A stretch of 64,000 nt of DNA from Methanoculleus horonobensis (GTDB taxonomy: Archaea; Halobacteriota; Methanomicrobia; Methanomicrobiales; Methanoculleaceae). The notes under the pieces were generated by a model that was not told where the DNA came from, did no database searches, and was given only the letters and a program-made list of their open reading frames with translations. Position numbers and translations under genes: made by a program. Positions 51,945 to 59,440 of this stretch are shown piece by piece. The stretch spans positions 1 through 64,000 of the forward strand of contig NZ_BCNY01000008.1 in assembly GCF_001602375.1 (NCBI RefSeq). The letters are read 5' to 3'. The number at the start of each line of letters is the position of its first letter. Within the stretch, counting starts at the first letter, position 1.

Positions 51945-52054
51945 GCTGCGGTGGCCTAGTCGGTTAGGGCGCCAGACTCATAGGGTTTTTGAGAAGACGG
52001 TGCGTCCAAGCCTGGGACATCTGGAAATCGTGGGTTCGGATCCCACCCGCAGCA
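51945..52054 (+). tRNA. tRNA-Met (CAT) with intron
   Basis: Acceptor stem GCTGCGG / CCGCAGC, anticodon stem CCAGA / TCTGG, T arm GTGGG-TTCGGAT-CCCAC. Exon 1 (51945-51982) ends after CTCATA with anticodon CAT. A 36-base insert (51983-52018) sits between positions 37 and 38, the canonical archaeal intron site; exon 2 is 52019-52054. The mature length is 74. Ends may shift by a base or two. It could be elongator Met or the CAT-bearing Ile tRNA; elongator Met is the more common intron-bearing type. Maturation needs the splicing endonuclease plus RtcB. Confidence 0.88.
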
Positions 52055-52394
52055 TTTGTTTTAGAAAGTTTGTAATCTGATTTTAGAGGAATGCTTTTCC
52101 TTCGAGATTGCTCTCTTTACGATCACTACCTCACTCTTGAGACAAAAAGGATTTTTTCCGTACGATTACAGTCTCGGGTCGTTTTATTTGCCCCCTTGAT
52201 GCCCATCCCTCGCTCCTTGAGGGGCGATCCTCATCAAGTACACCAAGATTAACAATTTTGATATAGTTGGTGTACTAAATAGGGAATATGGGAGACGGCA
52301 AGTGACAATTGAGAGACCGTTTTGACCCGCCATAGAAACCTCCGCCACACCCGGATCAACTTGTTATATATATTCATACAACAACCCTGAGATC
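52055..52394. promoter_or_regulatory. Intergenic region with TATA promoter for the TA pair
   Basis: About 340 bases. TTATATATATTC at 52363-52374 is centred about 26 bases before ATG 52395, indicating a leaderless transcript. No gene is visible in the rest. Confidence 0.5.
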
Positions 52395-52667
52395 ATGTCT
52401 GCAAGCGCCGGCTCGAGCCACTCTCCCACACTCGATACGATCAAAATGGTCGAAGACTTCATCCGGGAGCACAGCGGCGAATACCGCCGTCGGGCGCTCT
52501 GGGAACGCCTGCCGCGGAAAGTCATGTATCAGACGTTCAAGACGATCATCGAGTATCTCGTGGAGTCGGGTAAGATCGCCATCGATGCACAGAGCAAGGT
52601 CTGCTGGATCCACGACCCGGAGTTTACCCGGCGGTACCTGGCCCGTGAAGACCTGCGGATCCGATGA
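52395..52667 (+). CDS. Winged-helix protein, probable antitoxin
   Basis: 90 residues: TLDTIKMVEDFIREHSGEYR, then RRALWERLPRKVMYQTFKTI and EYLVESGKIAIDAQSKVCWI, a clear winged-helix layout. It is directly followed by a RelE-like toxin gene, 25 bases downstream, so it is probably the DNA-binding antitoxin of a type II pair. A TATA box positioned for a leaderless start lies upstream. Confidence 0.7.
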   Translation: MSASAGSSHSPTLDTIKMVEDFIREHSGEYRRRALWERLPRKVMYQTFKTIIEYLVESGKIAIDAQSKVCWIHDPEFTRRYLAREDLRIR

Positions 52668-52692
52668 AGGCGGCAATCTTGCCGACACAAAG

Positions 52693-52992
52693 GTGAAAGA
52701 AGCCTTCGAGGCTCTGTCGGCATCAACCCGAACAGAAGATCGGGAACTGGTCGCTCTCCTGAACAGGGCCTTCGAGGCGATATCCGCCAACGCTTTTTGC
52801 GGCGTTCAGGTTCCAAAGAGGCAGATCCCCGATGTATATCGACAGCGAGATCCTCCGGTAAAGAACCTCTGGAAATACAACCTATCTCGATCCTGGAGAT
52901 TGATGTATACCGTGACCAGCGACGGTGACATCATTGCGGTCGTCATCGAGTGGCTGGACCATACCGGCTACGATCGCCGGTTCGGGTACTGA
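52693..52992 (+). CDS. RelE/ParE-type toxin-like protein
   Basis: 99 residues from GTG 52693. The fold is recognisable from VPKRQIPDVYRQRDPPVKNL, WKYNLSRSWRLMYTVTSDGD and IIAVVIEWLDHTGYDRRFGY, the compact RNase-like pattern of RelE-type toxins. An ATG overlapping the antitoxin stop opens only a short blind frame, so GTG is the best start. The weak start may keep toxin below antitoxin level. It is likely an mRNA-cutting or growth-arresting toxin; the substrate is unknown. Confidence 0.7.
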   Translation: MKEAFEALSASTRTEDRELVALLNRAFEAISANAFCGVQVPKRQIPDVYRQRDPPVKNLWKYNLSRSWRLMYTVTSDGDIIAVVIEWLDHTGYDRRFGY

Positions 52993-53132
52993 GCGCAACT
53001 CCCTGGAGAATGTTTCGGAGTATCCGTTGACCAGTGTACCGGGGTGGCGACCGCGTAGCTATCCATCCCGGGAACGGCAACATTCATCATCTCCTCACCC
53101 TCAGGTACGATCAGGAGGCGAGCAGAACCCGT

Positions 53133-53453
53133 ATGGCGGCCCGGACACAGTGTGAGGAGAAGAGCATCTTTGTCACCCGGCTCGAGGCAGTGCTCCCGCT
53201 GCTCCGGGAACGGTTCGGTGTGACGAAGATCGGCATCTTCGGGTCTACCGCCCGGGGCGATGGCCGGCCGGAGAGCGATGTGGACGTGCTGGTCGAGTTG
53301 TCGCCGGACCACCTCACGTTCCGGAACTTCATGGCGCTCGCAGATTTCCTGGAGGAACTCTACGGGCGGAAGGTCGACCTGCTCACCGTCGGCGGGCTCG
53401 ACCCACTCATCCAGCAGGATGTGGAGGGCGAGGTGGTCTGGTGTGAAGCGTGA
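53133..53453 (+). CDS. mntA: MNT-type nucleotidyltransferase (antitoxin of HEPN/MNT pair)
   Basis: 106 residues from ATG 53133, preceded by AGGAGG. The active site IGIFGSTARGDGRPESDVDV has the G-S and D-x-D elements of minimal nucleotidyltransferases; VDLLTVGGLDP follows. In HEPN/MNT systems this enzyme adds AMP to the HEPN toxin and blocks it. The HEPN gene overlaps its end (11 bases), confirming the pair, but is interrupted by an amber codon here. Confidence 0.85.
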   Translation: MAARTQCEEKSIFVTRLEAVLPLLRERFGVTKIGIFGSTARGDGRPESDVDVLVELSPDHLTFRNFMALADFLEELYGRKVDLLTVGGLDPLIQQDVEGEVVWCEA

Positions 53454-53802
53454 CTCCGTGTACCTCGCCCACATCCTTGAAGAGATGGAGTTTCTCTAGA
53501 CCTACTTCTCTGACCGTTCCTTCGAGGAGATCGTCCAGGATGAGATGATGAAGCGATCGGTTCTCCGGAGCCTTGAGATCATCGGGGAGGCGTCGAAGAA
53601 CCTCTCACCCGGGGTCAGGGCACGATATCCCGACATTCCCTGGAACGGTATGGCGAGGATGCGGGACAGACTGATCCACGGTTACTTCAGCGTCAGGTGG
53701 GAAATCGTCCTGGATGTGGTGCAGAACGAGGTTCCGGCAGCCGAACCGAAGATCCGGGCAGTCTATTCGGCGTTGCTCGCAGAAGAGGCAGGTAGCCGAT
53801 AA
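53443..53802 (+). pseudogene. HEPN toxin gene interrupted by an in-frame amber codon
   Basis: Starting at GTG 53443 the frame reads VKRDSVYLAHILEEMEFL, then TAG at 53497-53499, then TYFSDRSFEEIVQDEMMKRS and VLRSLEIIGEASKNLSPGVR. The HEPN catalytic R-x4-H occurs as RDRLIH (in MARMRDRLIHGYF). The full-length frame would give about 119 residues, the usual size. So only one nonsense codon breaks an otherwise complete toxin. Possible reasons are mutation that disarmed the toxin, sequence error, or rare readthrough. An ATG at 53545 could give a shortened product. Confidence 0.75.
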
Positions 53803-53952
53803 CCCGGTTCATCTTGTAAGATCGGGCTCCCGGATGTTCTTCTCCTCCGGCACGGCGATGCCTCCCTCGTGAGGGACGGTAGGGAGGCGGCAATCGTCGC
53901 CGGTAGGGCAGATGGATACTGCTCCTGGCAATGCATTATAAAATCCGCATCC

Positions 53953-54318
53953 TCACGCATTGCCGACAACGAACTGCACATCCTCCTCCAGCCCGGGATC
54001 GTACCTCGTCGCATTCTCAAAACACAGCGCCGCTTCGTCGGTCTTATTCATGTTCGTCAGAATGACTCCTTTCAGGTACCAGGCCAACCCGTATTCCGGG
54101 TCCAGTTCAAGCGCCTTATTGCAGCTCTCCATCGCTTCGGCGTACTGGCCGTAGTTGTCGTTGTAGTACATTCCCCTGATGCACCACGCCTCGGCATTGT
54201 CCGGCTCCGCCGCAACCCGGTTATCGTAGTATTCCTGGTTTTTGGTTATACAGCCGCTGGTAAACAGAATAAGTATCAACGCACAGCAGAGGCATGCGGT
54301 CGGCGACGGAGCCTTCAT
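53953..54318 (-). CDS. TPR-repeat lipoprotein
   Basis: 121 residues from ATG 54318. A signal peptide (MKAPSPTACLCCALILILFT) ends in SGC, a lipobox-like site. Tetratricopeptide repeats follow: RVAAEPDNAEAWCIRGMYYN, YAEAMESCNKALELDPEYGL and AWYLKGVILTNMNKTDEAAL. It should be tethered to the outer membrane face and bind partner proteins. A pseudogene of a MATE transporter lies directly upstream on the other strand. Confidence 0.78.
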   Translation of the reverse strand: MKAPSPTACLCCALILILFTSGCITKNQEYYDNRVAAEPDNAEAWCIRGMYYNDNYGQYAEAMESCNKALELDPEYGLAWYLKGVILTNMNKTDEAALCFENATRYDPGLEEDVQFVVGNA

Positions 54319-54329
54319 AGAGCCGTATT

Positions 54330-54594
54330 GAACCCGGCGGTTAATCAAACCTCTGCCGCTGCCGGAAACGGGGAAGGGTATCTTCGCCCTTGCCACCGAG
54401 TTCTTCAGGAACCTCGGCGCCATCGTGGTCTTCGCGTACGTCTTCGCGATCGTCATGGACTTCGGCGAGACCGGGGTCTGGTGGGGGATCGTCGTCGGCA
54501 ACATCCTCGGCGCGTTCTTCGGATACGGCTGGGCCCGGATCTACATCGCCCGTCTCATTGCCGTGAGCCGGAAACCAGGCGCGGTCGCCGCCTG
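54330..54594 (+). pseudogene. C-terminal remnant of a MATE-family transporter
   Basis: An open frame without a start reads LPETGKGIFALATEFFRNLG, then AIVVFAYVFAIVMDFGETGV, WWGIVVGNILGAFFGYGWAR and IYIARLIAVSRKPGAVAA, stop. These residues match the last two helices and tail of MATE efflux proteins. The remaining about 360 residues are missing; the upstream side is occupied by the divergent TPR lipoprotein, so a deletion or insertion removed the rest. Confidence 0.75.
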
Positions 54595-54780
54595 AACGGC
54601 GGGCCGGCCGCGGCATTCACGCTCGATGTCGGGCGGCGAACCCCTCATCGCCGCCTCCCGGCAGGAAGTGTCTGCATCCTCCGCACAAAGGTATTTTATG
54701 TATGACAACAGATTAAATGAGGTAAACGGGGCGTGAAAACGCAATCGATGCGTCTGCCGTCTCCGTTCGTGCGCACCCGT

Positions 54781-54865
54781 GCGAGGGTTGCCAAGCCAGG
54801 TCAAAGGCGCTAGGTTGAGGGCCTAGTCTCGTAGGAGTTCGTGAGTTCGAATCTCACCCCTCGCA
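54781..54865 (+). tRNA. tRNA-Leu (GAG)
   Basis: Acceptor stem GCGAGGG / CCCTCGC, anticodon stem CTAGG / CCTAG, loop TTGAGGG with anticodon GAG, a long variable arm (TCTCGTAGGAGTTC) typical of class II tRNAs, and T arm GTGAG-TTCGAAT-CTCAC. No intron; discriminator A. GTATTTTATG near 54690 may be its promoter. Confidence 0.92.
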
Positions 54866-55015
54866 TCCGTTTTTCAAACGTCTTATCCCGAGATTGCTTT
54901 CCGCCGGAGCCGTCGCGGTTGCCGGAGCATAGCCGTCCATAGAACGCAGACGAACCTGCACGCCGTAGCATCCCCCTCAAGAATGGAGAAGAGAAGAGAA
55001 TAGTGCCCCGGAGGC

Positions 55016-55207
55016 TTATGCCAGCACTTCGTGCCGTTGCTGGCAGCGTTCCTGGAGTTTGTTCCACTCGTCCGGGTGCTCCTCCGCCCACTCGAGGATC
55101 GCATCGACAATCCGGCCCCGCGACTCGGAATCCCCCCGGTAGTCTACCAGGATGCAATTAACCACCACTTCGATCTGTTCTTCCTGATGCTGCCCAACTT
55201 CTGCCAT
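55016..55207 (-). CDS. Small acidic hypothetical protein
   Basis: 63 residues: MAEVGQHQEEQIEVVVNCIL, VDYRGDSESRGRIVDAILEW and AEEHPDEWNKLQERCQQRHE. ATG 55207 has AGGAGGGG at good spacing. A beta strand and an acidic helix are likely; no motif or family recognised. It is divergent from dph6 with about 200 bases between. A longer reading upstream is antisense to dph6 and not credible. Confidence 0.6.
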   Translation of the reverse strand: MAEVGQHQEEQIEVVVNCILVDYRGDSESRGRIVDAILEWAEEHPDEWNKLQERCQQRHEVLA

Positions 55208-55414
55208 ACTGACCCCTCCTGATACACCCCCGGTGCTCACACCGGATGGAGATTCGACACCATATAATCCTGATCCTCCCCTGCCAGCGGCGGCCGTAAA
55301 TCCTCCGATTTTCCAAAACGATCTGCCGGAACAACTCTTTTGCCCTCCGGCCGCTTTCGGCACCGCCGCCGCAGGGGTTATCGTGCCCTGGAGGAGAACA
55401 ATACGGGAAGAATC

Positions 55415-56095
55415 ATGAAACTCGGCGTGCTCTTCTCCGGCGGGAAAGACTCCATGTTCGCCTGCTGGAAAGCGATGCAGAAGGAAGAGGTGGCCTGCCT
55501 GATCACGGTCGTCTCCAGAAACCCGGAGAGTTACATGTTCCACACCCCGAACATCCGCCTCGCCGCACTGCAGGCCGAAGCGGCGGGCCTCCCTCTCGTG
55601 GAGGTGGGGACGGCGGGTGAGAAGGAGGAAGAACTCATCGATCTCGAGCGGGCTCTCCGCACCGCCAGGGAACAGTACGGGATCGAAGGGGTCGTCACCG
55701 GGGCTATCCTCTCGGTCTACCAGGCAGCGAGGGTGCAGCGGGTCTGCCGGGAGCTGGGCCTCTGGTCGTTCAACCCGCTCTGGCTCGCCGACCAGGAGGC
55801 ATACATGGAAGAACTGATCGATGCCGGCTTCAGGGTCGTCATCGCGGGCGTCTTCTCCTCGCCCTTCGACGAGTCCTGGCTCGGGCGGGAGATCGACCGC
55901 CGCACCCTCGACGAACTCCGGGCGATCGCCCAAAAATACCAGGTCACCCTCACCGGCGAAGGAGGGGAACTCGAGACGTTCGTCGTGGACGCTCCCTTCT
56001 TCGCTCAGAGGATCGCGATCGAGGAGGCGTCGAAGGTCTACCGGAACTACAACGGCGTTCTGCGGATCGAGCGTGCGGGGCTGGTGGCGAAATGA
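55415..56095 (+). CDS. dph6: Diphthine--ammonia ligase
   Basis: 226 residues from ATG 55415. MKLGVLFSGGKDSMFACWKA holds the PP-loop (SGGKDS) that binds ATP. YMFHTPNIRLAALQAEAAGL, VTGAILSVYQAARVQRVCRE and TLTGEGGELETFVVDAPFF are typical of Dph6. It adds the final amide of diphthamide on elongation factor 2 using ammonia and ATP. It overlaps the following amidotransferase-like gene (ATGA). A glutaminase partner could supply ammonia, although the neighbour lacks the usual Cys. Confidence 0.93.
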   Translation: MKLGVLFSGGKDSMFACWKAMQKEEVACLITVVSRNPESYMFHTPNIRLAALQAEAAGLPLVEVGTAGEKEEELIDLERALRTAREQYGIEGVVTGAILSVYQAARVQRVCRELGLWSFNPLWLADQEAYMEELIDAGFRVVIAGVFSSPFDESWLGREIDRRTLDELRAIAQKYQVTLTGEGGELETFVVDAPFFAQRIAIEEASKVYRNYNGVLRIERAGLVAK

Positions 56096-56661
56096 TCCTG
56101 CTCATCGACCTCTGCTACCGGGACGGCTCGCTCTCCCGTGACGAGTTCGTCGCGCCGGTCGAACGGCTTCTGTGCCGGAACGGGGTGGCGTCTGTAACCC
56201 GCCACTATACCGCCGTCGGCGCATCTGACCTCGATAGCGCGGATGCGGCGATCCTCTGCGGCACGGCGCTGATGGATACCGGATATCTGGAGCACCCGGA
56301 ACTGTTCCGGTGGCTTCTTACGTTCGAGCGCCCGGTGCTCGGGATCTCCTCCGGCATGCTGGCGCTCGCGGCGGCGTTCGGCGGCGGTGTCGACCCGTGC
56401 CGCGAGATCGGGATGACCGACATGAACGTGCTCGCGCCCGACCCGCTCTTTTCCGGGCAGGAGGTGTTCCCCGCCTACACGGTGCACGATTACGCCGTGC
56501 AGGTTCCCGGGGAGTTCGTAGCGCTCGCCGCCTCGGACCGGTGCGTCCAGGCGATCCGGCACCGTTCCCTCCCCCTCTACGGGCTCCTCTTCCACCCCGA
56601 GGTCAGGAACGAGTGGATCGTCGAGCGGTTCTCTAGGCTGGCCGGCCGTCAGAGCCCGTAG
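56092..56661 (+). CDS. Class I glutamine amidotransferase-like protein lacking the nucleophile Cys
   Basis: 189 residues. The layout fits the GATase-1 fold: AAILCGTALMDTGYL, the elbow VLGISSGMLALAAAFGGGVD, and YGLLFHPEVRNEWIVERF with His and Glu of the catalytic triad. At the elbow the usual G-x-C-x-G is G-I-S-S-G, so the catalytic Cys is replaced by Ser. It is probably unable to hydrolyse glutamine by the normal route. It is translationally coupled to dph6, so it may be a structural or regulatory partner. Its 3' end overlaps mmp10 by 13 bases, convergent. Confidence 0.75.
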   Translation: MILLIDLCYRDGSLSRDEFVAPVERLLCRNGVASVTRHYTAVGASDLDSADAAILCGTALMDTGYLEHPELFRWLLTFERPVLGISSGMLALAAAFGGGVDPCREIGMTDMNVLAPDPLFSGQEVFPAYTVHDYAVQVPGEFVALAASDRCVQAIRHRSLPLYGLLFHPEVRNEWIVERFSRLAGRQSP

Positions 56662-57875
56662 CGGTTGATCGTGTTGATCAGGGCCGCGAACCCTTCCATC
56701 TCTTTATCGAGGACTTCCATCCGGGTCATGCCCATGCTCGTCTCCGCGTCGGCGGTCAACGACTCGGGGCCGCGCACCACCTCGCGGTCGACGCCGTCGG
56801 CGGAGAGGATCTTTTGAGCCTCGGCATCGTGGACGAACGCCCTGCCGGGGAGGATTACGACGTCTTCGAGTTTCGATAGGTTCACCCCGGCGAGGTCGTC
56901 GGCGGTGATGAGGCAGGCGATCTCCTTCTTGACCGCGACGACCCTCGAGGTCGAGCCGCGGATCGAGAGGAGCCGCTGGATGAAGGGGGCCGCGATGCTC
57001 CCGGTGATCACCGTCGCACGCTTCCGGACGCGGGGGAGTTTTTTGAGGAGGTCGGGCTCGTGGAGGATTGCGAACGGCGAGCCGATCGAGGGGTCGCCGA
57101 GCGGCGTCCCGCTGATCTTCATCGAGAACCGGTCGTTCAAGTCCGTCACCATCTCGTGGAACTCGTCGACGGTGTGAACCCGCTGCCCCTCGAGGATGGG
57201 CGCGTTGCCGAGGATGAGCCCCTGGTCGGTCCGGTTCGCGAACCGCATCAGGATCAGCCCTTTTGCGCCGCGCTCCTCCAGCCAGGCGCAGGTATCTTCG
57301 AGAGCTTTGCCGTCGTTGACGCCGGGGATGACGACCGCCGCGGCGTAGACGTCGATTGCGCCGCAGAGCCGGTCGAGGACCGCGAGCGAGGCTTCCGGCG
57401 TCGGGTCGTGCATCCACTGCCGCCGGAGTTCGGGGTCGGCGGCGAAGACCGTGTAGGAGACCTCGGCAAGGCCGTTCTCGATGAGGTGGTCGGCGATGGC
57501 CGGGTCGTCGAACCCCTTCCCACTGGTGTAGCCGATGTGGAGCGGCACCTCCATGCTGCCGAGCAGTTCGACGAGGTCGGCGAACTCCGGGTAGCAGCTC
57601 GGGTCGCCGCCGCCGCTGATGGTGATCCGGTCGACGTCGTCGCTCATCACCTGGAGGTTTGCGAGCGTCTCGTCGGCGACCGTCCGGAGGCTCTTGAACC
57701 CCTCGTAGCCTTCCCGCACCCCCCGTGTGCAGTAGTCGCAGCCCTTCTGGAAGGGGAGGCAGTATCTGCAGCCGAACGCCGTCGTTCCTTTGACGTGTTT
57801 GAAGTAGCAGTACGAACAGAATCCCCGGCAGTCGAGACCGGGCCGGCCTCCGAGATCGACGGTGAGATGCGACAT
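56649..57875 (-). CDS. mmp10: Methanogenesis marker 10, McrA arginine methyltransferase (radical SAM)
   Basis: 408 residues. The radical SAM cluster is C16-x3-C20-x2-C23 in LDCRGFCSYCYFKHV, followed by more Cys (FGCRYCLPFQKGCDYC) for a second metal site. RITISGGGDPSCYPEFADLV is the SAM-binding glycine strand. Mmp10 is the cobalamin-dependent enzyme that C-methylates an arginine of the methyl-coenzyme M reductase alpha subunit. Its presence strongly supports a methanogen. It is transcribed toward the amidotransferase-like gene. Confidence 0.96.
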   Translation of the reverse strand: MSHLTVDLGGRPGLDCRGFCSYCYFKHVKGTTAFGCRYCLPFQKGCDYCTRGVREGYEGFKSLRTVADETLANLQVMSDDVDRITISGGGDPSCYPEFADLVELLGSMEVPLHIGYTSGKGFDDPAIADHLIENGLAEVSYTVFAADPELRRQWMHDPTPEASLAVLDRLCGAIDVYAAAVVIPGVNDGKALEDTCAWLEERGAKGLILMRFANRTDQGLILGNAPILEGQRVHTVDEFHEMVTDLNDRFSMKISGTPLGDPSIGSPFAILHEPDLLKKLPRVRKRATVITGSIAAPFIQRLLSIRGSTSRVVAVKKEIACLITADDLAGVNLSKLEDVVILPGRAFVHDAEAQKILSADGVDREVVRGPESLTADAETSMGMTRMEVLDKEMEGFAALINTINRYGL

Positions 57876-58008
57876 TCTGATGGTACTTCTGTGCTCCTCT
57901 GTTATGAACGTTGCAGACCTCTCCCGGCGCGGGTTCGCGGGGAGAACGGGCGCTGCTCCGGGCGGGCGGCGGCACCTTTATGCCACGCCGGAGCGACGGA
58001 GTCGCGGT

Positions 58009-58257
58009 ATGCGGACGAGCCACCGGCTGCTGCTCCGGTTCTATCACGACCCCGGCTACGACTTCTCCCGGATCGAGGTCGAGTATGCCGACCGGGGGGC
58101 GCCCGGCGATCGCTCGACGGTCCGGGGCGACCGGGTCGTCGCGCTCGATGCGCAGTACCTGGAGGTGGACGCCGGGACGCACGTGGCGTGTATCCCGTAT
58201 CACCGGGTCAGGAGGATACTGTATGATGGTGATGTCATCTGGGCGAGGAAAGCATGA
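58009..58257 (+). CDS. DUF504 protein
   Basis: 82 residues: MRTSHRLLLRFYHDPGYDFS, RIEVEYADRGAPGDRSTVRG, and VACIPYHRVRRILYDGDVIW. This is the compact DUF504 fold, with YHDP and IPYHRVRRI as the recognisable elements. Function unknown; the family is common in archaea and may bind nucleic acid. It precedes tRNA-Thr(TGT) by about 50 bases. Confidence 0.82.
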   Translation: MRTSHRLLLRFYHDPGYDFSRIEVEYADRGAPGDRSTVRGDRVVALDAQYLEVDAGTHVACIPYHRVRRILYDGDVIWARKA

Positions 58258-58308
58258 GGAGAACCGGCGCCACCTTTTTTACCGCAGACCGCCCACGATA
58301 TAAGGTAT

Positions 58309-58381
58309 GCCCCAGTGGCTTAGCTGGCAGAGCGGCTGACTTGTAATCAGCAGGTCCCGAGTTCAAATCTCGGCTGGGGCT
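58309..58381 (+). tRNA. tRNA-Thr (TGT)
   Basis: Acceptor stem GCCCCAG / CTGGGGC, anticodon stem GCTGA / TCAGC, loop CTTGTAA with anticodon TGT, T arm CCGAG-TTCAAAT-CTCGG, discriminator T. No intron or CCA encoded. An AT-rich ACGATATAAGG box at 58296-58305 is close to the gene start. The low-GC antitoxin/GNAT pair begins about 200 bases further on, so this tRNA may have served as its integration site. Confidence 0.92.
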
Positions 58382-58513
58382 TAAAATCGGATTTACCGCC
58401 CCATTTTCAAAATCGGAGGCATATTTTTTATAATTTTATGGGCCGATGGGGGATGAACACTGCAGAGACATAGTCCCGGTAAGAGTTACGGAAAGATATA
58501 TATGCCCTTCAGA

Positions 58514-58553
58514 TGCGTATATCTCATTGTATTGTACATGTAATACATACGCA
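58514..58553. promoter_or_regulatory. Nested inverted repeats, operator candidate
   Basis: Outer arms TGCGTAT (58514-58520) and ATACGCA (58547-58553) enclose TGTATT (58528-58533) and AATACA (58542-58547). The site lies between a TATA-like GATATATATG (58496-58505) and ATG 58578, exactly where an antitoxin dimer would repress its own operon. Confidence 0.65.
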
Positions 58554-58577
58554 CGCCACATATGCGGGGTGGATGTA

Positions 58578-58721
58578 ATGGCGAAGGCTATCGAGTTAGG
58601 ATTGAAATTAAAGGGTGAGGATGCTCGTAGGTTCGAGAAATTCCTTGAACACAACGTTCTGAGCACACGCGGTCAGTTTTTAGTCAAGGAAGCCGCGGTG
58701 CGTTCTCAAAAGCGATCTTAA
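58578..58721 (+). CDS. Short antitoxin-like protein
   Basis: 47 residues: MAKAIELGLKLKGEDARRFE, KFLEHNVLSTRGQFLVKEAA, ending KRS. It is a small helical protein, basic at the end, whose stop overlaps the start of the GNAT gene (TAATGG). Position, size and the palindrome upstream suit an antitoxin of a TacAT-like pair, although it is shorter than known RHH antitoxins. Confidence 0.65.
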   Translation: MAKAIELGLKLKGEDARRFEKFLEHNVLSTRGQFLVKEAAVRSQKRS

Positions 58722-59275
58722 TGGTAGAACCAATTCCTGATGAAGAGTTGGAGTACGTCACTCTCCATGAAGGAGTTGATGTTAATTCTTTTTCGTGTCG
58801 TAGTAAGCCCGAAGAGATTGATTTAGAGGAATTTCTAAAAGAAGATGCATTAAGGTGCCAGAACAGCTTCTTCTCCGTCACCCGGGTTGTTTTTTGGGGG
58901 GAAACCCTTGTGGGATATTTTACGCTTGTAACCGATTGCATCGAAAAAGAGGAAATGATACGAGGAGATCGAATAAAGGGTTATAAATATCGATTTTACC
59001 CGGCAATAAAAATTGCAAGGCTGGCTGTTCACGACAATTACCGACATCGCGGTATCGGTACCAATATGCTCATAGAAATCTTTTCTATAGTGGGCGACAT
59101 CACTGAAAATGTCGGATGTAGAATTCTAACTGTTGACTCTAAGCCAACTTCTGTAGAATTTTATGAAAAATCAGATTTCCGAAGGGCTTTAGTCACTCCA
59201 GAAGATCCGCCAAAGGATACCATTCCATTTTATTTTGATATTTTACATATCATCAAAGCGAGAAAAAGTTTATAG
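58721..59275 (+). CDS. GNAT acetyltransferase, TacT-like toxin candidate
   Basis: 184 residues. The acetyl-CoA site is KIARLAVHDNYRHRGIGTNM (R-x-x-G-x-G/A form), followed by RILTVDSKPTSVEFYEKSDF, the usual GNAT C-terminus. The order with a tiny upstream partner and overlapping codons resembles TacAT-type modules, where the toxin acetylates charged tRNA. DNA here is clearly AT-richer than neighbours, suggesting recent transfer. A housekeeping GNAT role cannot be excluded. Confidence 0.8.
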   Translation: MVEPIPDEELEYVTLHEGVDVNSFSCRSKPEEIDLEEFLKEDALRCQNSFFSVTRVVFWGETLVGYFTLVTDCIEKEEMIRGDRIKGYKYRFYPAIKIARLAVHDNYRHRGIGTNMLIEIFSIVGDITENVGCRILTVDSKPTSVEFYEKSDFRRALVTPEDPPKDTIPFYFDILHIIKARKSL

Positions 59276-59440
59276 ATGCCCATTTATAGACTTAATTTTT
59301 GAAATACGGGCAAAAGGGGTTCGGATCGCCCAGATGAAACAGGTGTGCTGAAAAGAGAGGGTCTGGTTACGTCTTCTCAAACCCCACGCCACCCCCACCC
59401 CATCGTAGCTCTTTTCACCAGATCCAACCCATATTTATAC

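Noticed and set aside
50369-52080. Long frames on both strands across pycA
   Set aside because: Biased residue content and no motifs; PycA explains the DNA.
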